Assembly: GCA_030036605.1 (NCBI GenBank)
Contig: DAOTRE010000004.1
Location: forward strand, 1 to 35,356
Length of the DNA stretch: 35,356 nt
Origin: Candidatus Megaera endosymbiont of Nemacystus decipiens
GTDB lineage: Bacteria > Pseudomonadota > Alphaproteobacteria > Rickettsiales > Rickettsiaceae
Direction: 5' to 3'
This document shows, one piece after another, positions 15,497 through 23,941 of this stretch. The translations under genes were made by a program, and so were the position numbers. Within the stretch, counting starts at the first letter, position 1. Each line of letters starts with the position of its first letter. Under the pieces are notes generated by a model that was not told the origin of the DNA, made no database searches, and saw only the letters and a program-made list of their open reading frames with translations.

Positions 15497-16942
15497 CTAA
15501 GGCAAGTAAGGTAAAAATATGTTTGTATTTTTTCTTTTTACTAATAGAACTAGCTTTTTTTTGCCTTTTTGAACTAGTGAGCTACATATTTGCTCAAACT
15601 GCTCGATACTTTCAACTGGAGCTTGATTCACGGACAATATAATGTCGTGAACTCGTAAGTCCGTTTCATCATCATTCTTTATAGCTTTAACAAAAATAGC
15701 TTTAACCTGAGGCTTGATATTTAATTCTCTAATATTATCCAATGTAATATTACTGAAAGTAATTCCATTTTTCTTTAATTCTAGTTTTTCTTCTAGCACA
15801 GAATTAGAGGGATTATCACTTGGATCAGCAATTGCAATTTCTACATTCATTTTTTTATTTTTGCGAATAATTGACAAGGAAATTTTTTCTCCCAAAGAAC
15901 TTTCAGCAACCATTAATTCTAATTTTCTTGCAGTCTTAACTTCTTTGTTATTAAAACTAATAATCAAGTCACCTACTAACAATCCAGACTCAGCAGAAGG
16001 GCCTTTTTTTGCTATATTAACGATCAACAAACCTTCCTTTTGATCCAAATCAAAAGCCTCTGCCAACTCTGGGGTCATTTTTTGTACAGTAATGCCTAGT
16101 TTGCCCCTTTTTATCTTACCATTTTTCTTGAGCTCCAACATAATTGGTTTAACAATGTTCGATGGCACGGCAAAACCAATTCCTATATTTTTTCCATCAC
16201 TAATTTCAGGTATAGAAGTATTCAGACCTATAACGTCTCCTTCTAAGTTAAAGAGTGGGCCTCCCGAATTACCAATATTAATTGCAGCATCAGTTTGTAT
16301 AAAACCATCAATAAGCTCTCTGTGATCTGTTCCTAAATCTCTGCTTTTATATGATACTATTCCCGTAGTAACACTGCCACCAAAACCAAAAGGATTACCT
16401 ACAGCAATAACTTGATCACCAATTCGTAATTTATCTGAGTCAGAGAATTTTACATATGGCAACTTTTTTTCTGTTTCAATTTTAAGCAATGCTAAGTCTG
16501 TTTTAGAATCTATTCCTATGACTCTAGCCGGAAACTCTTCATTGTTCATTAATTTTACGTTAATTTCTTCAGAGTCTGAAATTACATGATAGTTGGTTAT
16601 TATAAAACCATCTTCAGCAACTATAAACCCAGAACCGATAGAACCATGCTCTTTAATTAGATTACCAGATTTTGAGTATGTAATATTATAATTTTCTGCA
16701 AATTGTTTTAATTTATTTGTAGAAAACAAACTAGAAAAAAAGCTTTTATCAGAATTATCCTCCTTTCTAACTGTGTGAATATTAACTACTGTTGGCATTA
16801 AAGGTTCTATAATATCCGCAAAACTCTCTATTCTTACGGTGCTAGCACCAGAAGCAAGTGCTATTTGAAACAAATAACAATACAGAACTAAACAAACCAT
16901 AAGTAATCTGCCAATAAAGTTTTTGAATACGAAATTCATCAT
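15497..16942 (-). CDS. degP: DegP/HtrA periplasmic serine protease
   Basis: A 481-residue trypsin-like protease-chaperone of the periplasm. A signal sequence covers about residues 1-31 (LLMVCLVLYCYLFQIALASG). The catalytic triad is His119 (ITNYHV), Asp149 (SKTDLALLK) and Ser226 (IGNSGGPL), all in normal context; NPFGFGGSVTTGIVS marks the activation loops. Two PDZ domains follow, about residues 285-375 and 395-480; the second is more divergent. It begins 2 bases after the hflC stop, completing an hflK-hflC-degP operon as in Rickettsia. The role is degradation or refolding of misfolded envelope proteins. degP is used for the family; degQ-like activity is possible. Confidence 0.95.
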   Translation of the reverse strand: MMNFVFKNFIGRLLMVCLVLYCYLFQIALASGASTVRIESFADIIEPLMPTVVNIHTVRKEDNSDKSFFSSLFSTNKLKQFAENYNITYSKSGNLIKEHGSIGSGFIVAEDGFIITNYHVISDSEEINVKLMNNEEFPARVIGIDSKTDLALLKIETEKKLPYVKFSDSDKLRIGDQVIAVGNPFGFGGSVTTGIVSYKSRDLGTDHRELIDGFIQTDAAINIGNSGGPLFNLEGDVIGLNTSIPEISDGKNIGIGFAVPSNIVKPIMLELKKNGKIKRGKLGITVQKMTPELAEAFDLDQKEGLLIVNIAKKGPSAESGLLVGDLIISFNNKEVKTARKLELMVAESSLGEKISLSIIRKNKKMNVEIAIADPSDNPSNSVLEEKLELKKNGITFSNITLDNIRELNIKPQVKAIFVKAIKNDDETDLRVHDIILSVNQAPVESIEQFEQICSSLVQKGKKKLVLLVKRKNTNIFLPYLP

Positions 16943-16944
16943 AG

Positions 16945-17802
16945 CTATTGATCTATTTTTAGATACTTAAAAAAACTAGATTTTGGAGATATTACAAATT
17001 GTGTATTGTCCTTATTCAAAGAATTTTTATACGCTATTAAAGAGCGATAAAACTCATAAAAGTTAGGATCTTTTGAATAAGTATTATTATATAACCTAGT
17101 CGCTTCAGCATCACCTTGACCTTTTATTTTCTGAGCCGTCATATAAGCATCAGCTAATATCACCTTGCTTTCTCTATCTGCTTTTGATTTTATTTTAGCA
17201 GATTCTTCTTCACCTTCAGCTCGTATTTGTTTTGCCTCTTTTTCTCTTTCTGTTTGCATCCTCTGGTAAATAGCCGCACTGTTTTCTGCTGGCAAATCTG
17301 ATTTCAGAATTCTTACATCAATAATCCGTATACCATAAGTAACGACTTCTTGATGAGAAAGCTCTTTAATTTGTAACATCAAGCTAGACCTTTCTTCTGT
17401 AAGCAGAGTATTTAAAGGATAGCGACCTATTACTGTACGCATCGCGGACTCTAGAATTTTATTCAAACGTAAGTTTGCTCCAGAATAATCATATACCGTC
17501 TTAATAAATTTTATTGGATCAACAATCTTGTATTTTGCATAAGCATCTACTATGACTCTTTTTTCATCAGAAGCAGTAAGCTCTTTTTCTTCTGCAATAA
17601 CATGCAAAATACGTTTATCTAAAAGTTTTACATTTTGAATAAATGGTATTTTAAAATTCAGTCCTGCTTCATCAATGATACGCAGTGCTTCACCAAATTG
17701 CAAAACAACACCTATTTCTTTTTGATTCACTACAAAGAATGAATTTACAAGCACGAGTAAAGAAACAAACGCTGATATGATTGATATATATATTTTATTC
17801 AT
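16945..17802 (-). CDS. hflC: HflC, membrane protease regulator
   Basis: A 285-residue SPFH/band 7 protein. One N-terminal membrane anchor (IYISIISAFVSLLVLVNSFF) is followed by the SPFH domain (VVNQKEIGVVLQFGEALRII onward) and a long charged helix rich in Glu, Lys and Arg (about 180-225). With HflK it forms a large periplasm-facing cage around FtsH and limits access of membrane substrates. It is encoded 24 bases after hflK and 2 bases before degP. Length is close to the family norm. Confidence 0.95.
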   Translation of the reverse strand: MNKIYISIISAFVSLLVLVNSFFVVNQKEIGVVLQFGEALRIIDEAGLNFKIPFIQNVKLLDKRILHVIAEEKELTASDEKRVIVDAYAKYKIVDPIKFIKTVYDYSGANLRLNKILESAMRTVIGRYPLNTLLTEERSSLMLQIKELSHQEVVTYGIRIIDVRILKSDLPAENSAAIYQRMQTEREKEAKQIRAEGEEESAKIKSKADRESKVILADAYMTAQKIKGQGDAEATRLYNNTYSKDPNFYEFYRSLIAYKNSLNKDNTQFVISPKSSFFKYLKIDQ

Positions 17803-17826
17803 TTTCTATTTCCTTAAAATTATAAC

Positions 17827-18888
17827 TTATCTTTTTGTAAAACGATCTTTTGGATCTATTGCCATATGAGGCAGCATTTGATCTCCACCCATTATTACCT
17901 TACTAGAGTCTCTTAATATAGTTTCCATTGTTTCAAGGTACAAACGTTGTTCAGTTATATCTTTATTATTCTTGTATTGAGCATATATCTCACTAAACCT
18001 TGCTGTATCACCCTTGGCTCTAGAAATTATAGAAGCCTTATAACCATTTGATTCTTCAACAATTTTTGCAGCTTCACCTCTAGCACGTGGCAAAATGTCA
18101 TTTTTATAAGACTCAGACTGGTTAATACTTCTTTCTTTGTCAGCTTTTGCTGTTTGAACATCACGATATGCTGCTATCACTTGCTCAGGTGGTTCTGCTC
18201 TAAGTAACTTAACTTGTTCAATAACTACTCCAGTATTATACTGGTCCAGTACCGACTGAATCAATTTTTCAATCTTATCTGCTATCATCTGCTTCTTATT
18301 AGATAATATTGAAGAAATAGGGGTGTTTCCAACTACCTCACGTATAGCACTACTTGCAGCAGACTTAACCGTATTCGTTGGATCATTTACATTAAAAATA
18401 TATTTGGAAATATCACTGATATGCCACGTCACATCAACATGAAGGCTAACTATATTTTCATCGCCCGTGAGCATTATACTTTCAGTTTTAATGTCAGTAG
18501 ATGATAACGCACCTCCTACTCTTGCTCTTCCAGTTGATCTATAGCCAAGTTCAAGTCTTCTTGATTCATCAACTTTTTCTACATAAATCTGTTCAATTGG
18601 GTATGGTAAATGAAAATTCAATCCAGCCCTACTAATCCGATTAAACTTTCCAAAGCGCATAACAAGAGACTGTTCCCCCTCTTCTACTTTATAAATACCT
18701 GAACTAAGCCATAATATAAAAATTGCAATTATCCCTAAAAAAACAGTTTTACTGTTAAAGTCAAAATTAAAATTTTCGAAATTAAACTTGTCATTTCTTT
18801 TGCGAGTAAAGATATTTTCTTCTTCAGAATCCTCCATATCATCCCAAGGGGATTTATAGAAGATATTTTTATATAATCTTTTAATCAT
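17827..18888 (-). CDS. hflK: HflK, membrane protease regulator
   Basis: A 353-residue SPFH/band 7 protein, partner of HflC. ATG 18888 (MIKRLYKN) is the start: a longer frame to 19095 would run antisense through mrp and adds no family sequence. The cytoplasmic N-terminus has the HflK-like SPWDDMED; the membrane span is VFLGIIAIFILWLSSGIY (about 60-77), followed by the SPFH domain and a charged coiled coil near residues 250-300. The C-terminus ends MAIDPKDRFTKR. It heads the hflK-hflC-degP operon and is divergent from mrp, with 64 bases between the starts. Confidence 0.95.
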   Translation of the reverse strand: MIKRLYKNIFYKSPWDDMEDSEEENIFTRKRNDKFNFENFNFDFNSKTVFLGIIAIFILWLSSGIYKVEEGEQSLVMRFGKFNRISRAGLNFHLPYPIEQIYVEKVDESRRLELGYRSTGRARVGGALSSTDIKTESIMLTGDENIVSLHVDVTWHISDISKYIFNVNDPTNTVKSAASSAIREVVGNTPISSILSNKKQMIADKIEKLIQSVLDQYNTGVVIEQVKLLRAEPPEQVIAAYRDVQTAKADKERSINQSESYKNDILPRARGEAAKIVEESNGYKASIISRAKGDTARFSEIYAQYKNNKDITEQRLYLETMETILRDSSKVIMGGDQMLPHMAIDPKDRFTKR

Positions 18889-18912
18889 TTTGGCACATTT
18901 TCTGTAAAAAAT

Positions 18913-18941
18913 TTGAATCGATACCAGATACACTATATTAT
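18913..18941 (+). promoter_or_regulatory. Promoter of mrp
   Basis: TTGAAT (18913-18918), a 17-base spacer and TATTAT (18936-18941). Transcription would start about 18948, leaving only 5 bases before ATG 18953 or 14 before ATG 18962, so the mrp message is nearly leaderless whichever start is used. Confidence 0.5.
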
Positions 18942-18952
18942 GACATGAAAAA

Positions 18953-19957
18953 ATGCAAGATATGACTAACAAAAGATCAGATATAATTTTAAATATCATA
19001 AAAAATATAGCTTTCTCAAACGAAATTGATTTAAAATCAAGAGTTTCTAAACTAACATTTAAAGAAAATAGACTAGCTCTTTTACTAGACATCACTGGAA
19101 TCCCTTTGGAAAAAGCTAAATTAATTCAATCCAACATTGAAAAGGCAATTTTCATTCAACTTCCCGAGTTAGAAACAAATATAGTTCTCACTAGTAATTC
19201 TACCAACAAACCAGAAGGAAAACCTAAGTTAAAACTTGATAATGTCAAAAAAATATATCTAGTAGCATCTGGAAAGGGAGGGGTTGGCAAATCTACTATT
19301 GCAACTCTAATGGCTTATAAATTAAAGAAAATGGGTAAAAAAGTCGGGGTTTTAGATGCAGATATTTATGGTCCTTCAATACCAGACCTATTTGGTATTA
19401 ATGAAAAACCCGAATTAGATAATAAAAGAATGAAACCACTTAATAGACACGGGATACAGATCAACTCTATTGGATTTATTTCAGCTCCAGAATCTGCTGT
19501 TAGCTTTAGAGGGCCAATGGCTAGCAAAGCTTTATATCAATTGATGTCTCTTACCAGATGGGATAATTTAGACTGTCTAATAATAGACTCTCCTCCAGGT
19601 ACAGGCGATATACATTTAAGCTTACTGCAAAACTATCAAATTGATGAAGTATATATGGTTACAACTCCACAGTTAATATCAAAATCAGACGTACAAAGAG
19701 CCATCAATTTATATAAAAAATTTAATATTAAGATTGCAGGGGTCATAGAAAATATGAGTTATTTACAAACTACACAACAAAACCATATGATAAACATATT
19801 TGCTGGCAATGCTGGTGAGGACATAGCTAAAAAATTTAATATACCACTAATGGCAAAAGTACCAGTAATACCAGAGTTATCGGCTCAATGCGACAAAGGA
19901 TTAGGGTTAGAAAAATTTACTTATCTAATAGATTCTATATTTTTAGAAAAGTTGTAA
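18953..19957 (+). CDS. mrp: Mrp/ApbC family P-loop ATPase (Fe-S carrier type)
   Basis: A 334-residue (or 331 from ATG 18962) Mrp protein. The N-terminal 80 residues correspond to a MIP18-like domain. The ATPase domain has the deviant Walker A GKGGVGKST (107-115), then LDADIYGPSIPDLFGI, FRGPMASKALYQL, DCLIIDSPPGTGD and GVIENMSYL. Family members carry and deliver Fe-S clusters, usually bound by a C-x-x-C that follows ENMSY; here that stretch reads LQTTQQNHMINIF and has no Cys. The only other late Cys is in LSAQCDKG. Cluster binding by the usual mode is therefore doubtful. The gene is divergent from hflK. Confidence 0.9.
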   Translation: MQDMTNKRSDIILNIIKNIAFSNEIDLKSRVSKLTFKENRLALLLDITGIPLEKAKLIQSNIEKAIFIQLPELETNIVLTSNSTNKPEGKPKLKLDNVKKIYLVASGKGGVGKSTIATLMAYKLKKMGKKVGVLDADIYGPSIPDLFGINEKPELDNKRMKPLNRHGIQINSIGFISAPESAVSFRGPMASKALYQLMSLTRWDNLDCLIIDSPPGTGDIHLSLLQNYQIDEVYMVTTPQLISKSDVQRAINLYKKFNIKIAGVIENMSYLQTTQQNHMINIFAGNAGEDIAKKFNIPLMAKVPVIPELSAQCDKGLGLEKFTYLIDSIFLEKL

Positions 19958-20045
19958 TATGTATAGATTTTGTTGATTTTTGTTAACTCTCCTGTATATA
20001 TTACTACCATTATTGGTATTAATAATTAATTTTTAAATATTTAGC

Positions 20046-20810
20046 ATGTCTTCATTAGTTAACAATAAATTAAAGTTTGTTGGTTCTTTAGGCCATAACT
20101 TAATGGCAAGGTTAGACTCTCCTAAAAACCCTAAGTCTTACGTTTTATTTGCACATTACTTTACTGGTAACAAAGATGTGAGCGCCCTAAGCAGAATTGC
20201 ACGCGCATTGAACAATGTAGGTATAGCATTGTTTAGATTTGATTATACAGGTCTTGGAGCTAGCGAGGGTAATTTTGCTGATACAAATTTTTCATCTAAT
20301 GTTAATGATTTAGTGTGTGCAGCAAATTTTATGAGAGAAAATTTTTCTGCACCTCAGATATTAGTAGGACATAGCTTAGGTGGAACTGCTGCAATCGCAG
20401 CAGCACACAAAATACAGGAAATAAAGGCTGTTGCGACTATTGGCTCTCCCTGTGATACTCAGCATGTGCAGCATAATTTTGCAAGTCATATAGACGAAAT
20501 TAATGCCAAAGGAGAAGCAGAAGTGTTGCTAGGAGGAATAAAATTTAATATAAAAAAACAATTTTTGGATGATATTAATAACCAAAATATGCCTGACAAA
20601 ATTCAAAATTTACGTAAGCCTTTGCTGGTAATGCATTCACCAATTGATAAAATTGTAGGCATAGAGAATGCTCAAAGAATATATGAATTAGCAAAACACC
20701 CTAAAAGCTTTATATCACTAGACAAGGCGGACCATTTATTAATGGAAGACCCAAGAGACAGTAAATATGTCGCGGAAGCTCTTGCAGCATGGGCTGGTAG
20801 ATACTTATAA
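20046..20810 (+). CDS. Alpha/beta hydrolase
   Basis: A 254-residue cytoplasmic alpha/beta hydrolase. The nucleophile elbow is VGHSLGGTA (Ser about 113). The oxyanion region may be AHYFTGNKD, and FRFDYTGLGASEGNF is the usual loop after the fourth strand. The catalytic Asp is likely in HSPIDKIVG and the His in DKADHLLM. The combination resembles the hydrolase half of proteins that in many bacteria are fused to an OsmC domain; no OsmC part is present here. Substrate unknown; esterase or peptidase activity is possible. It is a single gene; a solo 35-bp repeat lies 94 bases after it. Confidence 0.85.
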   Translation: MSSLVNNKLKFVGSLGHNLMARLDSPKNPKSYVLFAHYFTGNKDVSALSRIARALNNVGIALFRFDYTGLGASEGNFADTNFSSNVNDLVCAANFMRENFSAPQILVGHSLGGTAAIAAAHKIQEIKAVATIGSPCDTQHVQHNFASHIDEINAKGEAEVLLGGIKFNIKKQFLDDINNQNMPDKIQNLRKPLLVMHSPIDKIVGIENAQRIYELAKHPKSFISLDKADHLLMEDPRDSKYVAEALAAWAGRYL

Positions 20811-20904
20811 GGAACTTGGATAAATTCAACCGCGATTGATCTTATTGCAACTCCTTCATTGATTAACTTAAACTTCTAATTAAAAAGCACATCCTTAAAA
20901 GAGA

Positions 20905-20939
20905 TAGAAAATCGTTCTATTTCAATGTAATCTACAATA
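20905..20939 (+). repeat. Solo copy of the 35-bp TA-flanked repeat
   Basis: The same 35 bases as at 2916-2950 and 9439-9473, with TA at each end and no MITE interior. The sequence diverges from the other copies immediately outside the TA on both sides. Confidence 0.8.
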
Positions 20940-21034
20940 TCAATATAAACTATTGAGTTGTTCTTTGCTTATTCTCAGCTAATTTGGCTTCAGTATGGCA
21001 CTATTAACAAACTCAGGAAAAATCATTTTGACAA

Positions 21035-21052
21035 TTGTTTAGTTTTAAACAA
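21035..21052 (+). promoter_or_regulatory. Palindrome next to a -35-like box
   Basis: TTGTTTA (21035-21041) and TAAACAA (21046-21052) form a perfect dyad with a 4-base centre. It directly follows TTGACA (21028-21033), but no good -10 box is at the right spacing. It could be an operator for the gene at 21139; weak evidence. Confidence 0.3.
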
Positions 21053-21138
21053 CAATAAAACTTGTTTGTCAACTCTTCTTTTTTGTTTAACAAATCTGAA
21101 GAAAAAAAGAGATAGAAATTAGCACATAAAAAAATGCA

Positions 21139-21408
21139 ATGTTAACATTTAGTGAAGATAAGATATTATCTATGCTTGAGGCGATGGGTGGAGTTAGTAT
21201 AGTACATAATAAAGATCAAAAATGCAGTTTCCTTGTAAAAAATGAGGTTAAATTTGGTCGTATAGAGAAAGGTGGGTGTTTTTTAATTAATCCAAATAGC
21301 AGGAATTTAAAAAAGGTAAGTAATACAATTTTGAATTGTCCAGATCAATTTTTACAAGCTGCAACAAAAGCTTACTGGGCAGGGTCTCAGAAAGTACAGA
21401 ATGGATAG
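21139..21408 (+). CDS. Hypothetical protein (89 aa)
   Basis: Not firmly recognised. The size, the FLVKNEVKFGRIEKGGCFLI strands and the final helix (DQFLQAATKAYWAGSQK) faintly recall the N-terminal domain of TfoX, a small alpha/beta domain ending in an A-x-x-A-Y helix, but the family's glycine-rich strand is not clear. No signal peptide or membrane span is present. There is no strong ribosome site before ATG 21139; a palindrome lies 87 bases upstream. It converges with the long minus-strand gene at 21474. Confidence 0.5.
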   Translation: MLTFSEDKILSMLEAMGGVSIVHNKDQKCSFLVKNEVKFGRIEKGGCFLINPNSRNLKKVSNTILNCPDQFLQAATKAYWAGSQKVQNG

Positions 21409-21473
21409 GATAAAAAGCATTATTAACCCTGCCTGTTTTTACATGTGAATCATACACAAGATACAAGCAATAG

Positions 21474-22742
21474 CTACCTACCAGGTCCAACTTTTTTTGC
21501 TACGGTTTTAACTGCTGTCACTACATTCTCCTTAGCTGTCTTTGCCTTCTCGAGTGCTGCCTTTCCTATGCTAGCTGCTTGGTTTTTAAGAGCACTTGAT
21601 ATCTTTTTTGGAATGGATTTATTGTTCGTTTTATTAAGCTCAATAGTACCTTTAACAGTTTTTAGAGTCTCTGGATTCGGATCTTTTCCATTTCCCAAGT
21701 TTTTGAATACGGCATTGTTATTTGATAATGTAAGGTCTGTTGATAACTTTTCTCCCTGTATTTTTTTTGTGATTCGATCTAGTTTTTCTGAAAACTTTTT
21801 AACATCTTCTTGGTTTTTAAATTCAACTTTCCCTGTTTTTTTGTTTGTGAACTCACGTAGCGGACTATTTTTATCTTTTAAGAGCTCTTGAGTCCCTGCT
21901 ATAGGAGAGCCTTGTTTTTCTTTTGCTTTCCATAAATCTTTCATACCGTTGGCTAACTCTTCAGCTAGAATAACATTCTGTTCTTTAATTTTACCCTTTG
22001 AATCAGCAAGTTTGGTAGCTGCAGAAAGTATTTTGTCTTTATATTCTTGTTTTTTGTTATCATCTAGTTTTGTCCCGTAAGAATCCACTATATTATCAAC
22101 AGTATCGATTAATTTTTCTGGTGTGAATTTACTGCTGTCAATTACTTTAACTAAATCTTTAGTTATTTTACTCTCTCTAAGCTCTCTGTTGTTGTCTATT
22201 GTACCCTGAAATACAATACTTGAATATGAATCCCTAATTTTCATTTTATCATCGTCAGCAAAATTTTGGAGTTCTTTGTCTAAATCTTGTATTAATTGTT
22301 TTTCAGTGTTTTTCTCACTCTCTATGTTAACCTTCCTCTCGCTAACAGCAGGAACTGTTGGTTTTGGATTCTTTTTTCCATAAATTTTGGGATATTTTCC
22401 TTGGTTACTAGCTGCAACAGCCTGAAGCTGTTTGTCCAAGCCGTCTTTGTTTCCCGAGCTTAAACTGTTTAAAGCCTCATAGTTATTTTGAACAAATGCT
22501 GACGGACTTGGCAAGTCGGACATTTTTGATACAAAGGCAGTTAAAGCTTCTTTATCTTTAAACTCGTAATTTCCTTTCGTGGTGCGCAGGTTATTTAGCA
22601 AACCTACTTCAGATCCTTTTAAGTTTCCTGCTAACCCTTCCTGTTTTGAAGCTTCAACTAAACATGTCTTCATATCAGTGACCAATTTTCCTGCTAAAAC
22701 CAGATCTGGATCTTTAGCACCCTCACTTTTTTCTCCTGCCAT
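21474..22742 (-). CDS. Lys-rich helical protein of unknown function (422 aa)
   Basis: Not recognised. The protein is hydrophilic, largely helical, Lys/Asn/Glu-rich, with no signal peptide. It appears internally duplicated: in the N-terminal part LAGKLVTDMKTCLVEASKQE is followed by NYEFKDKEALTAFVSKM, and in the C-terminal half LAEELANGMKDLWKAKEKQG by KVEFKNQEDVKKFSEKL, with similar spacing and similar following segments (GNKDGLDKQLQAV and GNGKDPNPETLKTV). The last 35 residues form an Ala/Lys amphipathic helix ending KKVGPGR, which would suit membrane contact or a C-terminal type IV secretion signal. AAGGA precedes the ATG, and a good promoter lies at 22770-22799. A secreted effector is a reasonable guess only. 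Confidence 0.65.
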   Translation of the reverse strand: MAGEKSEGAKDPDLVLAGKLVTDMKTCLVEASKQEGLAGNLKGSEVGLLNNLRTTKGNYEFKDKEALTAFVSKMSDLPSPSAFVQNNYEALNSLSSGNKDGLDKQLQAVAASNQGKYPKIYGKKNPKPTVPAVSERKVNIESEKNTEKQLIQDLDKELQNFADDDKMKIRDSYSSIVFQGTIDNNRELRESKITKDLVKVIDSSKFTPEKLIDTVDNIVDSYGTKLDDNKKQEYKDKILSAATKLADSKGKIKEQNVILAEELANGMKDLWKAKEKQGSPIAGTQELLKDKNSPLREFTNKKTGKVEFKNQEDVKKFSEKLDRITKKIQGEKLSTDLTLSNNNAVFKNLGNGKDPNPETLKTVKGTIELNKTNNKSIPKKISSALKNQAASIGKAALEKAKTAKENVVTAVKTVAKKVGPGR

Positions 22743-22769
22743 AAATTTTCCTTAAAATATTAATTATTT

Positions 22770-22799
22770 ATTATAATATAATGATTATTTAAGTGTAAA
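22770..22799 (-). promoter_or_regulatory. Promoter of the 422-aa protein gene
   Basis: On the minus strand TTTACA (22799-22794) and a perfect TATAAT (22775-22770) are separated by 18 bases. The leader would be about 20 bases with AAGGA before the ATG. Confidence 0.55.
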
Positions 22800-22889
22800 T
22801 GATCAAGAATTCCCTTTTATTCTGGTGTTTTATAAATCATATCACAATCTGTTAGTTGCAAATTAACAATTTGCTGTTTGGATAGTTTC

Positions 22890-22918
22890 TTGACCCTTAC
22901 GCGCATTTATATTAGTAT
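22890..22918 (+). promoter_or_regulatory. Promoter of nadA-glnA
   Basis: TTGACC (22890-22895), a 17-base spacer and TAGTAT (22913-22918). Transcription would begin about 33 bases before ATG 22958 and probably covers both nadA and the glutamine synthetase gene. Confidence 0.5.
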
Positions 22919-22957
22919 CAAACTGCATGTTTTTTTACCTTATGTATATATCAAATA

Positions 22958-23923
22958 ATGAGCGCAAATTTATCAACAATAGACCCGTACCTTGATCTTG
23001 AATCCGAGATAATGAAATTAAAAAAGAGCCTGAATGCAGTCATATTAGCTCATTATTACCAAGATTCCGAAATCCAAGATATTGCTGATTACATCGGAGA
23101 TTCTTTTGAGTTGTCCAAAAAAGCAAGTATGACAAATGCTGATGTTATAGTTTTTTGCGGGGTGAAATTCATGGCGGAGGCTGCTCTGATTCTGAATCCT
23201 GGTAAAAAAGTAATAATTCCTGATTTAAAAGCTGGGTGTTCGCTTGAGGAATCATGCCCAGCCGACTTATTTAAAAAATTCAGAGAAAAATATCCAGACC
23301 ATGTTGCAGTGACTTATATTAATTGTTCTGCTGAAATTAAGGCTTTATCAGATATAATTGTTACCTCATCCAGCGCGGAAAAAATTATTCATTCTATTCC
23401 AAAAGATAAGCCTATTATATTTGCACCAGACAAGCATTTGGGGCAGTATCTGATCAATAAGACTGGTAGAGGTATGGTACTTTGGAATGGTAGCTGCGTA
23501 GTGCATGAGAATTTCTCTGAAAAAGAATTAATTAGACTCAGAACCTATAATCCGAATGCCAAAATTATTGCTCACCCTGAGTGTCCACAATCTCTTTTAG
23601 AATATGCAGATTTTATTGGATCAACTTCTGCATTACTAAAATATACTGAAGATAATGACGGTTCGGAATTTATTGTGCTTACTGAGCCTGGTATTATTCA
23701 CCAAATGCATAAAGTTGCTCCAAATAGCTCGTTTTATGATGTGCCGTCTTTAAATAAATCAGGCTGCACTAGTTGTAGCGAGTGCCCTTTTATGAAACTC
23801 AATACTTTAGAAAAAATATATTTGTGTATGAAAAATCAAGCGCCATTGATTCAGCTTGAACCAAATATAGTTAAGGGAGCTAAGCTTAGCCTGGACAGAA
23901 TGCTTAAAGGAAGTTACGTTTAA
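22958..23923 (+). CDS. nadA: Quinolinate synthase A
   Basis: NadA, 321 residues, condenses iminoaspartate with dihydroxyacetone phosphate to quinolinate in de novo NAD synthesis. It has the three-domain pattern: [29 protein letters not shown], then AGCSLEESC (Cys94/100), HPEC (Cys209) and [11 protein letters not shown] (Cys270, 273, 276). One Cys from each group would bind the 4Fe-4S cluster, and all are present. [16 protein letters not shown] segment [12 protein letters not shown] is also intact. No nadB or nadC is in the window, so whether the whole pathway operates is unknown. Glutamine synthetase follows after 18 bases; linking NAD synthesis with glutamine supply fits glutamine-dependent NAD synthetase but is speculative. 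Confidence 0.96.
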   Translation: MSANLSTIDPYLDLESEIMKLKKSLNAVILAHYYQDSEIQDIADYIGDSFELSKKASMTNADVIVFCGVKFMAEAALILNPGKKVIIPDLKAGCSLEESCPADLFKKFREKYPDHVAVTYINCSAEIKALSDIIVTSSSAEKIIHSIPKDKPIIFAPDKHLGQYLINKTGRGMVLWNGSCVVHENFSEKELIRLRTYNPNAKIIAHPECPQSLLEYADFIGSTSALLKYTEDNDGSEFIVLTEPGIIHQMHKVAPNSSFYDVPSLNKSGCTSCSECPFMKLNTLEKIYLCMKNQAPLIQLEPNIVKGAKLSLDRMLKGSYV

Positions 23924-23941
23924 AAAAATACCAATAAATTT

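Larger units (their letters stand above)
20811..21138. other. Intergenic region (328 bp)
   Basis: No gene is supported here. It holds the solo 35-bp repeat at 20905-20939 and a palindrome at 21035-21052. No clear terminator for the hydrolase gene is visible. Confidence 0.6.

Noticed and set aside
18889..19095. A long N-terminal extension of HflK
   Set aside because: It is antisense to mrp, contains no family sequence, and MIKRLYKN at 18888 fits HflK.
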